From contig CAZUHP010000012.1 in the NCBI GenBank assembly GCA_964620595.1, positions 1 through 64,000 on the forward strand: 64,000 nt of DNA, given 5' to 3'. Below the pieces are notes generated by a model. It searched no databases and was not told the origin of the DNA. It saw nothing but the letters and a program-made list of their open reading frames with translations. Source of the DNA: Desulfocarbo sp964620595. Its GTDB lineage: Bacteria; Desulfobacterota; Desulfarculia; Desulfarculales; Desulfarculaceae. How positions within the stretch are numbered: position 1 is the stretch's first letter; each line of letters starts with the position of its first letter. Shown here in pieces: positions 53,365 through 61,865 of this stretch. The translations under genes and the position numbers were made by a program.

Positions 53365-54647
53365 GCCGCATTCTGCTCAAGGGCGGCCGGCTGCTCTGCC
53401 CGGCCACCGGCCGGGACCAGACCGGCGATCTTTTGATAGAAGGCGATACCATCGCCCGGCTGGGCGGGGATATCCAGGCCGGCGAGGCCCAGGTGATCGA
53501 CTGCGCCGGCCTGGTGGTGGCGCCGGGGCTCATCGACCTGCACGTGCACCTGCGCCAGCCCGGCCACGAGTACAAGGAGACCATCGCCTCAGGCACCGCC
53601 GCGGCTGCGGCCGGCGGCTTCACCGCGGTGTGCTGCATGCCCAACACCAGCCCGGTGAACGACAGCCGGGCGGTGACCGAGTTCATCCTGGACACCGCCG
53701 CCCGCGAGGCCAAGACCCGGGTGTACCCGGTGGGGGCCATCACCATGGGCCTGGCCGGCGAGGCGCTGACCGAAATGGCCGAGCTCAAGGAGGCGGGCTG
53801 CGTGGCGGTGAGCGACGACGGCCGGCCGGTGGCCGACAGCCGGCTCATGCGCCGGGCCCTGGAATACGCGGCCACCTTCGACCTGGCCGTGGTCTGCCAC
53901 AGCGAGGACCTGCGCCTCTCCGCCGGCGGCCACATGCACGAGGGCCCCACCGCCACCCGCCTGGGCCTGGCCGGCATCCCGGCCCTGGCCGAGGTCCTGG
54001 CCGTGGAGCGCGATCTGGCCCTGGCCGAGCTCACCGGGGCCAAGGTGCATATCGCCCACGTCTCCTGCGCGGGCAGCGTGGAGGCCGTCCAGCGCGCCAA
54101 GGAGCGGGGCGTGGCCTGCACCGCCGAGACCGCGCCCCACTACCTGGCCCTGGTGGACCAGGACGTGGGCGAGTATGACACCCACCGCAAGATGAACCCG
54201 CCCCTGCGCTCCGCCGCCGACCGGGAGGCGGTGCGCCAGGGTCTGGCCCAAGGCGTCATCGACCTGGTGGCCACGGACCACGCCCCCCACTCGGTGCTGG
54301 AAAAAGAGGTGGAGTTCGACCGGGCCGCCTTTGGCGTGGTGGGACTGGAGACTGCCCTGGGGGTGATGCTAAAGTTGGTGGAGGAGGGTGTGTTGGACCT
54401 GGCCGGCCTGGTCCAGCGCATGAGCGCCGCCCCGGCCCAGGCCCTGGGCCTGCCGGGCGGCTGCCTGAAGGAGGGGGGAGTGGCCGACGTCACGGTGATC
54501 GACCCCCAACGCCCCTGGAAGGTGGACCCGGAGCGTTTCCGCTCGCTCTCGCGCAACACCCCCTTTGCCGGCTGGGAGCTGCCCGGCCGGTGCGTAGTGA
54601 CCATATGCCAAGGACGCATCACCCACCACCTGGAGAAAGACGCCTGA
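53361..54647 (+). CDS. pyrC: Dihydroorotase
   Basis: 428-aa type I dihydroorotase closing carbamoyl-aspartate to dihydroorotate. Zinc ligands are in HVHLRQPG (about residue 60), VCHSEDL (about 180), HIAHVSC (about 235) and VATDHAPH (about 305). The start overlaps the pyrB stop. Active-site residues are complete, so it is not the inactive pyrC-prime form seen beside some pyrB genes. Confidence 0.97.
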   Translation: MSRILLKGGRLLCPATGRDQTGDLLIEGDTIARLGGDIQAGEAQVIDCAGLVVAPGLIDLHVHLRQPGHEYKETIASGTAAAAAGGFTAVCCMPNTSPVNDSRAVTEFILDTAAREAKTRVYPVGAITMGLAGEALTEMAELKEAGCVAVSDDGRPVADSRLMRRALEYAATFDLAVVCHSEDLRLSAGGHMHEGPTATRLGLAGIPALAEVLAVERDLALAELTGAKVHIAHVSCAGSVEAVQRAKERGVACTAETAPHYLALVDQDVGEYDTHRKMNPPLRSAADREAVRQGLAQGVIDLVATDHAPHSVLEKEVEFDRAAFGVVGLETALGVMLKLVEEGVLDLAGLVQRMSAAPAQALGLPGGCLKEGGVADVTVIDPQRPWKVDPERFRSLSRNTPFAGWELPGRCVVTICQGRITHHLEKDA

Positions 54648-55009
54648 TGCCAGACCGTGAGCGCGGTTCCTACACCATGGAGGCCCTGGCCCTGGTGGCT
54701 GCCCTGTGCCTGGTGGCCATCTTCGTGTTCTCCCACTTCCAGCGCCAGGCCGACGCCCGCGACGGCCAGGCCCGCCGCTTTGCCCAGACCCTGAAGCCCG
54801 CGGTGGAGGCGTTCTTCCAGGCCCAGCCCCAGGGCGAACTGACCCCCCAGGCCCTGGCGGACCAGGGCGTGAGCGTGCCCTCCCCCTTGCAGGTGGAGGT
54901 GCCCCTGGATCACCGCCGGGCCGGCGACTGGCAGGTGCGGGTGTGGCACCCCCAGGGCCGCAAGCTCTACCTGGCCAGCGCCCAGGGTGTGAGCGAAACC
55001 TTCCGATGA
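54647..55009 (+). CDS. Pilin-like protein with class III leader
   Basis: 120 aa. A basic leader ending in Gly7 is followed by SYTMEALALVAALCLVAIFVF. This matches a prepilin peptidase site, with Glu at +5 of a hydrophobic helix. The remainder (about 30-120) is a small exported domain of no recognised family. The ATG shares its first base with the pyrC stop, so it is translationally coupled to pyrC, an unexpected place for a pseudopilin. Confidence 0.7.
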   Translation: MPDRERGSYTMEALALVAALCLVAIFVFSHFQRQADARDGQARRFAQTLKPAVEAFFQAQPQGELTPQALADQGVSVPSPLQVEVPLDHRRAGDWQVRVWHPQGRKLYLASAQGVSETFR

Positions 55010-55022
55010 TCCCCTTCGCCGC

Positions 55023-55045
55023 GCCGCCGGCCACGAACCGGCGGC
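55023..55045 (+). terminator. Intercistronic GC hairpin without U-tract
   Basis: Perfect 8-bp stem (GCCGCCGG with its complement) around a 7-base loop, 13 bases after the pilin-like stop. No U-run follows. It resembles the hairpins at 3732 and 12372. Confidence 0.5.
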
Positions 55046-55055
55046 CAGACTGAGC

Positions 55056-55826
55056 ATGTCCCGCCGCCAGGACCACAAGGAAACCGCCCTGGTCAAGATG
55101 CTGGCCTACGTCCTGGGCGTGGCCCCGGCCGAGTTCGGCCTGGTGCCGGACCAGGAGGGCTGGGTGCCGGTCAAGGAGCTGATCAAGGCCCTGCACGAGG
55201 AGGAGGGCTGGCGCGGGGTGCGCGAGTCCATGCTCAAGGACGCGGCCATCCGCCTGGCGCCCGGGGAGCTGGAGATGGTGGAGCGGCGCATGCGCTGCCG
55301 CACCCGCAAGCCGCCCCGCCCCCGGCCCGGGGTGGAGCCGCCGCCCCACCTCTACATCGGCCTGCGCCGCCGGGCCTGGCCGGCGCTCAAAAACCGCGGC
55401 CTGGAGGCCAACCAGGCCGGGCCGGTGGTGCTCAGCCCGGACAAGGACTTTGCCCTGCGCCTGGGCCGCCGCCGCGACCCGGAGCCGGTCCTGGTCACGG
55501 TGCAGGCCCACCAGGCCATGGACGAGGGGGTGGTGTTCAGCCTCTTGGGGGAGCAGCTGTACCTGGCCGACTGGATACCCCCCGCCTGCCTCATGGGCCC
55601 GCCCCTGCCCGCGCGGCCACCCGCCAAGAAGCCGGCCAAGCCCGCCCCCTCCGCGCCCTCCGCCCCTCACGCCCCCCCGGGACCGCCCCCGCCCGAGGCC
55701 ATGCCCGGCTCCTTCCTCGTGCAGGCGGAAGACGTGGAAAAGCCCTACAAGCGCAAGGGCATCGAGAAGCGAGTCAAGTGGAAGGACGAGCGCCGCAAGG
55801 GCCGCCGCCGCAAGGGAAAAGGCTAG
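55056..55826 (+). CDS. KptA/Tpt1-like protein, active-site motif degenerate
   Basis: 256 aa. Residues 1-185 follow the RNA 2'-phosphotransferase family: GWVPVKELIKAL, NRGLEANQAGPVVLS, GRRRDPEPVLVTVQA, MDEGVVFSLLGEQLYLADWIPPACL. The usual His-Gly-Thr NAD/RNA motif after the winged helix is replaced by HLYIGLRRRAW. Residues 190-225 are a Pro/Ala linker, and the last 30 are very basic (KRKGIEKRVKWKDERRKG). It is probably RNA-binding; catalysis is doubtful. Confidence 0.75.
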   Translation: MSRRQDHKETALVKMLAYVLGVAPAEFGLVPDQEGWVPVKELIKALHEEEGWRGVRESMLKDAAIRLAPGELEMVERRMRCRTRKPPRPRPGVEPPPHLYIGLRRRAWPALKNRGLEANQAGPVVLSPDKDFALRLGRRRDPEPVLVTVQAHQAMDEGVVFSLLGEQLYLADWIPPACLMGPPLPARPPAKKPAKPAPSAPSAPHAPPGPPPPEAMPGSFLVQAEDVEKPYKRKGIEKRVKWKDERRKGRRRKGKG

Positions 55827-55860
55827 CCGCCCCCCCCGCCCCCCCGCCCCCCCCCCGGCC
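55827..55860 (-). repeat. Short G-run tract (family member 9)
   Basis: About 34 bases of G runs on the minus strand, broken by single bases, lying between the stops of two convergent genes and 11 bases from the ion-channel stop. Confidence 0.6.
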
Positions 55861-55871
55861 CAGTGCCTCTG

Positions 55872-56639
55872 TTACCAGCCCCCGGTTCCCTTGCCGAGCC
55901 CGTCGTTCTCTTTGGCGGGCGCATCACCCACGTCCCGGCCCTGTGAGGCCCGGCGGTGGCCCAGGCTGAGCCCCACCAGCCAGGCCACCAGCACCGTGAG
56001 GTAGAGCTGGCCGGTCACCGCCTCCACCGCGGCCAGCATGCGGGCAAAGGGCGCCACCGGCGCCAGGTCGCCGTAGCCCAGGGTGGTGATGGTCACCAGG
56101 GAGAAATAAACCATGTCCTGCCTGGTGTCGGCCAGGGTGGACCTGCTTTGGGCAAAGGCCTGGGGGTCCACATGGGACACCAGGGAATAGACCATGGCCC
56201 AGACCAGGGCCAAGAGGAGATAGGCACTGGTGGCGGCGAACACCGAGTTGGTGGTCACCCGCCGGGTCTGGAACACACGGCGCAGCAACAGCACCGTGCA
56301 ACCCACCAGGAAAACCAGGGAGGAGATGTCGTTGAGCACGTTCAGCCAGGCCTGGGCGCGCAGGCCGCCCAGGGCATAGGCGACCGCGTCCAGGCCGGTG
56401 CTGACCACCCACAGGCCGAACAGCATGGCCAAATAGAGCCGCCGGTAGCCGGCCGCGGACAGGCCCACCCCCAGCACCACGGCAAAGCTCAGTTCCACCA
56501 GGACCAGCTTGGCCAGGCGGCCGGAGGCCAGGGGCGTGTAGACCAGGATGAGCAGCAGGGCCAGGGTGAGGAACAGGAATGTCCGCTCCTCCACCCAGCG
56601 GCGGCAACGGCCGAACCGGGATCCGTTCCGGTGGGTCAT
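55872..56639 (-). CDS. Two-pore-domain-like potassium channel subunit
   Basis: 255-aa membrane protein. Hydrophobic helices at about 20-40, 43-62, 66-88 and 100-120 precede an Ion_trans_2 pore module: a helix at about 130-155, the selectivity filter TLGYGD near 190, and a final helix. The ATG at 56639 has AAGGA 8 bases upstream; an ATG three codons earlier is possible. No RCK ligand domain follows, so regulation is unclear. Confidence 0.88.
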   Translation of the reverse strand: MTHRNGSRFGRCRRWVEERTFLFLTLALLLILVYTPLASGRLAKLVLVELSFAVVLGVGLSAAGYRRLYLAMLFGLWVVSTGLDAVAYALGGLRAQAWLNVLNDISSLVFLVGCTVLLLRRVFQTRRVTTNSVFAATSAYLLLALVWAMVYSLVSHVDPQAFAQSRSTLADTRQDMVYFSLVTITTLGYGDLAPVAPFARMLAAVEAVTGQLYLTVLVAWLVGLSLGHRRASQGRDVGDAPAKENDGLGKGTGGW

Positions 56640-56689
56640 GGGGACCATCCTTATCAGGCAGGCCGGATCATTATAGCACCCCGGCCCGC

Positions 56690-58879
56690 TTATCCCGCCT
56701 CCACCAGGCCCAGGCGCCGGCCCCAGCGCCGCACCGCCTCGGCCTTTAGGGCGGCGTGGGCCGGCTGGCTCAGCTCGGGGTCCTGGGCCAAGAGGGCCGC
56801 AATGGCCTGCCGCAAGGGCGGCACCAGCTCCGCGTCCAGGGACCAGCGCGCCACCTTGAAGGGCGGCAGCCCGCTCTGCCTGGCGCCCAGGGCCTCGCCC
56901 GGGCCCCGCAGGTGCAGGTCCGCCTCGGCCACCTGGCGGCCGTCAGAAGTGGCGCAGAGCGCCCGCAGCCGCTCCAGACCCAGCTCGCCGGGGTTGGGCC
57001 CGGCCACCAGCAGGCATTGGCCCGGCTTCTGGCCGCGTCCCACCCGGCCCCGGAGCTGGTGGAGCTGGCTCAGGCCGAAACGCTCCGCGGCCAGCACCAC
57101 CATGAGGGTGGCCGCGGGCACGTCCACCCCCACCTCCACCACGGTGGTGGCGCAGAGCACCTGGGTACGGCCGGACTTGAAGGCGGCCAGGGCCTCCTCC
57201 TGCTGGTCCGCGCCCATGCGCCCGTGCAGGAGCCCCACCCGGTAGTCGGGGAAATAGGCGGACAAGTTGCGGTGGGTGGTCACCACGTCCTGGGCCTCCA
57301 CCACCTCCGAGGCCTCCACCAGGGGGCAGATCACGTACACCTGCTCGCCCCGGGCCAGGGCCCGGGCCATGGCCTCCACTGCTTCCCGCCGCTGTTCATA
57401 GGCCACCAGGCGGGTGGCCACCGGCGGCCGGTCATGGGGCCGCTCGGGCAGGTCGGATATCTCCAGGTGCCCGGCCAGGGCCAGGGCCAGGGTGCGGGGG
57501 ATGGGCGTGGCCGAGAGCACCAAGAGGTGCGGCTCCCGGCCCTTGGCCGCCAGCCTGAGCCGCTGGTGCACCCCGAAGCGGTGCTGCTCGTCGATGATGA
57601 CCAGGCCCAGGTCCTTGAACTCGGCCCCGCTGGAGATGAGGGCATGGGTGCCCACCACCAGGTCCGCCCCGCCGGCCATGGCCTGGCGGGCCGCCTGGCG
57701 CTGGGCCCCGTTCTGGCTGCCCGTGGCCAGGGCCACCTGGAGCCCCAGGGGGGCCAGCAGGCGGGAGAGGGTGGCCTGGTGCTGGCGGGCCAGCACCTCG
57801 GTGGGCGCCATGAGCGCGGCCTGCACCCCGGCCCCGGCCGCCAGCACCGCCGCGGCCGCGGCCACCACGGTCTTGCCCGTGCCCACATCCCCCATCAGGA
57901 GCCGGCCCATGGGCCGCGGCCGGGCCAGGTCCGCCTGGATCTGGGCCAGGGCGCGCTTCTGGCCCGGAGTCAGCTCAAAGGGCAGGCTCTCCAGGAAACG
58001 CCCCAACAGGCCGTCCTGGTCCTCGAGGGCCCGGGCGGGCCACGCCTCGCGCTGGCGGCGCTTCAGGGCCAGGCCCAACTCGAAGTAGAAAAGCTCGTTC
58101 ACCGCCAGGGCCCGGCGCCAGGGCGCGCGGTCCGGGTCCAGGTCCGCCTCGCTGGAGCGGGGGGAGGGCTGATGGGCCTGGGCCAGGGCCTGGCCCGCGG
58201 ACAGGGGGTACAGCTCCGGGGGAAGCCGGCCATGGAGGGGGTCTGGTATGCGGCCGGCGGTGCGGCTCACCAGCTCGGCCATGAAGCGGCGCACACTACC
58301 CGGCCGCACCCCCTCCAGGCCGGGGTACACCGGCGCGATGAGCCCCACCCCCCGGTGGCCGGGTCCCACCTCGGCGGCCGGGTACAGCTCGGGATGGGCC
58401 ATCTGCAGGCCGCCCCCTTTGGCGCCCCCCTTCACGCCCCCCTTCACGCCCCCCTTGGCGCCCCCCGTACCGCCCCCCTTGGGGTGGGTGGGCTCGCCCA
58501 CCAGAAAGACCTCCTGGCCCTTGGCGAATCCCTGCAAGCGGGCCCGGTTGAAGCGGAACCAAAGGCAGGTGAGCCGGCCGGATTCATCGCCCACCACCAT
58601 GCGCCACACCTTGCCCCGCCTGCCCCACAGGCCGGTGGAGAGAATCTCGCCCCGCACCACGGCCAGCTCGCCGGGAACCAGTTGGGCAATGGGCCGGGGC
58701 CGGCGGCGGTCCTCGTAGCGAAGGGGAAGGAAGAACAGGGCGTCGCCCCAGGTACGCAACCCCTTGGCCGCCAGGGCCTGGGCCGTGGCCGGGCCCACGC
58801 CGGGCAGTTTACTCAGCGAACTGGCCAGCTCGGGCAGGTCAAAGGGCGTAGGGGTGCGCAACAAGGGCTCTCTCCGCAT
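56690..58879 (-). CDS. recG: ATP-dependent DNA helicase RecG, with Gly/Lys repeat insertion
   Basis: 729 aa. It remodels stalled replication forks. An N-terminal HhH-like region (LPGVGPATAQAL) is followed by the OB wedge domain, then the helicase core with GDVGTGKT, DEQHRFG, VLSATPIPRT, and the C-terminal RQSGLPPFKVARW segment. Residues about 133-156, within the wedge domain, are a Gly-Gly-x-Lys repeat encoded by G-rich units. The start is uncertain between ATG 58879 and TTG 58900. Confidence 0.95.
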   Translation of the reverse strand: MRREPLLRTPTPFDLPELASSLSKLPGVGPATAQALAAKGLRTWGDALFFLPLRYEDRRRPRPIAQLVPGELAVVRGEILSTGLWGRRGKVWRMVVGDESGRLTCLWFRFNRARLQGFAKGQEVFLVGEPTHPKGGGTGGAKGGVKGGVKGGAKGGGLQMAHPELYPAAEVGPGHRGVGLIAPVYPGLEGVRPGSVRRFMAELVSRTAGRIPDPLHGRLPPELYPLSAGQALAQAHQPSPRSSEADLDPDRAPWRRALAVNELFYFELGLALKRRQREAWPARALEDQDGLLGRFLESLPFELTPGQKRALAQIQADLARPRPMGRLLMGDVGTGKTVVAAAAAVLAAGAGVQAALMAPTEVLARQHQATLSRLLAPLGLQVALATGSQNGAQRQAARQAMAGGADLVVGTHALISSGAEFKDLGLVIIDEQHRFGVHQRLRLAAKGREPHLLVLSATPIPRTLALALAGHLEISDLPERPHDRPPVATRLVAYEQRREAVEAMARALARGEQVYVICPLVEASEVVEAQDVVTTHRNLSAYFPDYRVGLLHGRMGADQQEEALAAFKSGRTQVLCATTVVEVGVDVPAATLMVVLAAERFGLSQLHQLRGRVGRGQKPGQCLLVAGPNPGELGLERLRALCATSDGRQVAEADLHLRGPGEALGARQSGLPPFKVARWSLDAELVPPLRQAIAALLAQDPELSQPAHAALKAEAVRRWGRRLGLVEAG
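58411..58482 (-). repeat. In-frame G-rich repeat inside recG (family member 10)
   Basis: Six units of 12 bases on the coding strand (GTGAAGGGGGGC type) encode Val/Ala-Lys-Gly-Gly repeats in the wedge domain. Confidence 0.9.
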
Positions 58880-59030
58880 GTTCTGGGACGAAGGCTCCAA
58901 AAGCTTACCACGGGGAACGGCAGCCGGAAAAACCCCTTTGCCGACAGGGGCCGGGGCTGCTTTCCCAGGGCTGGCTTTTCTGCTAGAGTATGCCGTGGAT
59001 CAGGCCCAACTCCCCGGAGGTGAATGGTAA

Positions 59031-60074
59031 ATGGCACCAGACGACCGCTACCGCGACGCGGGGGTGGACATAGAAAAAGGCAACCGCTTCGTGGAGATGA
59101 TCAAGTCGGTGGTCCAATCCACCCACAACTCCTCGGTCCTGAACAACATCGGCGGGTTCTCCGGCCTGGTGTCGCTGAACACCGAGCGCTACGCCCAGCC
59201 GGTGCTGGTCTCCTCCACCGACGGGGTGGGCACCAAGCTGAAGATCGCCTTCATGATGGACAAGCACGACACCGTGGGCATCGACCTGGTGGCCATGTGC
59301 GTGAACGACATCGTGGTGACCGGGGCCAAGCCCTTGTTCATGCTGGACTACCTGGCCACGGGCGTGCTGCGGCTGGAAACGGCCGCCGACATCGTGAAGG
59401 GCGTGGCCGAGGGCTGCCGCCAGGCCCGCTGCGCCTTGATCGGCGGCGAAACCGCGGAGATGCCCGGCTTCTATCCCCCGGGAGAGTACGACCTGGCCGG
59501 GTTCGCGGTGGGGGTGGTGGACAAGGACGAGATCATCGACGGCTCCCGGGTGGCGGTGGGCAGCGCCCTCATCGGCCTGGCCTCCAGCGGGCTGCACTCC
59601 AACGGCTACTCCTTGGCCCGGCGCATCGTGTTCGAGGAGATGAAGCTCGAGGTGGACTCCACGGTGTCCGACCTGCCCCGCAGCGTGGGCGAGGAACTCC
59701 TGGAGCCCACCACCATCTACGTGGAGGCGGTCTTGAACCTGCGCCGCGATTTCTACCTGGACGCCATGGCCCACATCACCGGCGGCGGCATCCTGGAGAA
59801 CCTGCCCCGGGTGCTGCCCGAGTCCTGCCGGGCGGTGATCCGGCGCGGGTCCTGGGACATACCGCCGGTGTTCCCCTTCTTGCAAAAGGCGGGCAAGCTG
59901 AGCGAACGGGAGATGCTGCGCACCTTCAACTCCGGCCTGGGCATGGTGCTGGTGGTCCCCGCCGACCAGGCCGACGGCGTGAAGGAGCGCCTTTTGGCGA
60001 TGAACCAGCCGGCCTGGATCATAGGCGAGGTGAGCGCGCGCAAGCCGGGAGAACCGGCGGTGGAGATGGTCTAG
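59031..60074 (+). CDS. purM: Phosphoribosylformylglycinamidine cyclo-ligase (AIR synthase)
   Basis: 347 aa, fifth step of purine synthesis. It has the STDGVGTKLKIA nucleotide-binding loop, DLVAMCVNDI, GGETAEMPGFY and GLHSNGYSL. GGAGGTGA is 7 bases before the ATG at 59031. It is divergent from recG and 38 bases upstream of the DUF523 gene. Confidence 0.97.
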   Translation: MAPDDRYRDAGVDIEKGNRFVEMIKSVVQSTHNSSVLNNIGGFSGLVSLNTERYAQPVLVSSTDGVGTKLKIAFMMDKHDTVGIDLVAMCVNDIVVTGAKPLFMLDYLATGVLRLETAADIVKGVAEGCRQARCALIGGETAEMPGFYPPGEYDLAGFAVGVVDKDEIIDGSRVAVGSALIGLASSGLHSNGYSLARRIVFEEMKLEVDSTVSDLPRSVGEELLEPTTIYVEAVLNLRRDFYLDAMAHITGGGILENLPRVLPESCRAVIRRGSWDIPPVFPFLQKAGKLSEREMLRTFNSGLGMVLVVPADQADGVKERLLAMNQPAWIIGEVSARKPGEPAVEMV

Positions 60075-60112
60075 GGTTTACAGGATAAGGACCTGCCCGG
60101 GCGAGGAGGACG

Positions 60113-60631
60113 ATGATTCTGGTGTCAGCCTGTCTCATGGGCCAGTGCACGCGCTACGACGGCGGCCACTGCCTGTCGGCCACCCTGTGGGTGCACCTGC
60201 AGACCCGGCCCTATATCGCCCTGTGCCCCGAGCTCCTGGGCGGCCTGAGCGTGCCCCGGCCGCCGGCCCGCTTCATCGGGGCCACCCCCGGCCGCGAGGG
60301 GGCGGAGGTGCTGGCCGGACAGGCCCACATCATGGCCCAGGACGGCAGGGAGGTCACCGAGGCCTTCATCCGGGGGGCCCGCCGGGTGTTGTCCGTGGCC
60401 CAGGCGGCCGGCGTGACCCAGGCGCTGCTCAAGGACCGCTCGCCCTCCTGCGCCTGGGACCCGGCCGGCCAGAACCCCCAGGGCGGACCGGGCCAGGGGG
60501 TACTGGCCGCCCTCCTGCATGCCGAGGGCATCGAGGTGGTGGAGGTGCGCGCCGAGGGCACCTGCCAGCCCGGCCCCTTGGCCTCCTCCCACTCGCCCTC
60601 CCCTTCTGTACGGGCCGGCGGCCACAAGTAG
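60113..60631 (+). CDS. DUF523 family protein
   Basis: 172 aa. The family pattern ILVSACLMGQCTRYDGG, CPELLGGLSVPRPPA, REVTEAFIRGA and LLKDRSPSCAWD is complete, with conserved Cys that could bind a metal or sulphur. The function is unknown. The coding end nearly touches ispG (1 base between stop and ATG). Confidence 0.88.
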   Translation: MILVSACLMGQCTRYDGGHCLSATLWVHLQTRPYIALCPELLGGLSVPRPPARFIGATPGREGAEVLAGQAHIMAQDGREVTEAFIRGARRVLSVAQAAGVTQALLKDRSPSCAWDPAGQNPQGGPGQGVLAALLHAEGIEVVEVRAEGTCQPGPLASSHSPSPSVRAGGHK

Positions 60632-60632
60632 C

Positions 60633-61712
60633 ATGCTCCCAGCCCGCTCCCATACCCGCCGCATCCACCTGGGTCCGGTGCCCATCGGCGGGGGAGCGCC
60701 GGTGGCGGTGCAGTCCATGACCAGCACCGACACCCGCGACGCGGACGCCACCCTGGCCCAGATAGAGCGCCTGGCCGCGGCGGGCTGCGAGGTGGTGCGC
60801 TGCGCCATACCGGACCAGGAGGCGGCCCGGGCCCTGGACACCATCTGCGCTCGGAGCCCGCTGCCGGTGGTGGCCGACATCCACTTCGATCCGCGGCTGG
60901 CGGTGGCCGCGGTGGAGCACGGCGCCGCGGGCCTGCGCATCAACCCGGGGAACATCGGGGGCCAGTCCGCGGTGCAGTTGGTGCTGGACGCGGCCAAGGC
61001 CCACGGCGCGCCCATCCGGGTGGGCGCCAACTCGGGCTCCGTGCCCAAGGACCTCCTGGCCAAGCACGGAGGGCCCACCCCGGCGGCCCTGGTGGAGGCG
61101 GCGCTCCGGCACGTGGCGCTCCTGGAGGCCCGCGGGTTCCAGGACATCAAGGTGAGCCTCAAGTCCTCATCCGTGCTGGACACCATCGCCGCCTACCGGC
61201 TCTTCGCCCAACAGAGCGACCTGCCCACCCACTTGGGCGTCACCGAGGCGGGCGGGCTCCTGGCCGGCACCGTGAAGAGCGCCCTGGGCATCGGCGTGCT
61301 GCTCCTGGAGGGCATCGGCGACACCCTGCGGGTGAGCCTCACCGCCGACCCGGTGCGCGAGGTGGAGGTGGCCTGGCACCTCTTGCGGGCCTGCGGCCTG
61401 CGCCGGCGGGGGGTGGAGATCATCTCCTGCCCCACCTGCGGCCGCACCGAGATCGACCTCATCGGCCTGCTGGAGACGGCGGAAAGGGAGCTGGCCTTCA
61501 TCAAGACCCCGCTCACCGTGGCCATCATGGGCTGCGTGGTCAACGGACCGGGCGAGGCAGCCCATGCCGACGTGGGCATTGCCGGCGGCCGGGGCCAGGG
61601 AGTAATCTTTGCCAAGGGCGAGGTGTTGCGAAAGGTGCCCGAGCAGGAGTTGCTCGAGGCGCTCATGACGGAAGTGAGGAAATTGGAGGAAGCCCCGGAG
61701 GGAGACGTCTGA
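60633..61712 (+). CDS. ispG: (E)-4-hydroxy-3-methylbut-2-enyl-diphosphate synthase
   Basis: 359-aa [4Fe-4S] enzyme of the MEP isoprenoid pathway. It has a TIM-barrel N-terminus (VAVQSMTSTDTRD, ADIHFDPRLA, LRINPGNIG) and cluster cysteines in SCPTCGRTEIDL and MGCVVNGPGEA. The ATG at 60633 has no clear ribosome site and is likely translated by coupling with the DUF523 stop. Confidence 0.96.
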   Translation: MLPARSHTRRIHLGPVPIGGGAPVAVQSMTSTDTRDADATLAQIERLAAAGCEVVRCAIPDQEAARALDTICARSPLPVVADIHFDPRLAVAAVEHGAAGLRINPGNIGGQSAVQLVLDAAKAHGAPIRVGANSGSVPKDLLAKHGGPTPAALVEAALRHVALLEARGFQDIKVSLKSSSVLDTIAAYRLFAQQSDLPTHLGVTEAGGLLAGTVKSALGIGVLLLEGIGDTLRVSLTADPVREVEVAWHLLRACGLRRRGVEIISCPTCGRTEIDLIGLLETAERELAFIKTPLTVAIMGCVVNGPGEAAHADVGIAGGRGQGVIFAKGEVLRKVPEQELLEALMTEVRKLEEAPEGDV

Positions 61713-61865
61713 CAGGGAACTCACCCCGCGCCGGCCGGGCGGATGCCGCGCCGGCCAGGGCGCACCCCCTTCCCAGGGAACGGAAGCCGGGAGGGACCGA
61801 CTCCGACCTCCCCGCCTCCCGACCTGCGGCAATCTTGAACCCAAAGCCAAACCAAAAAGGTCATC

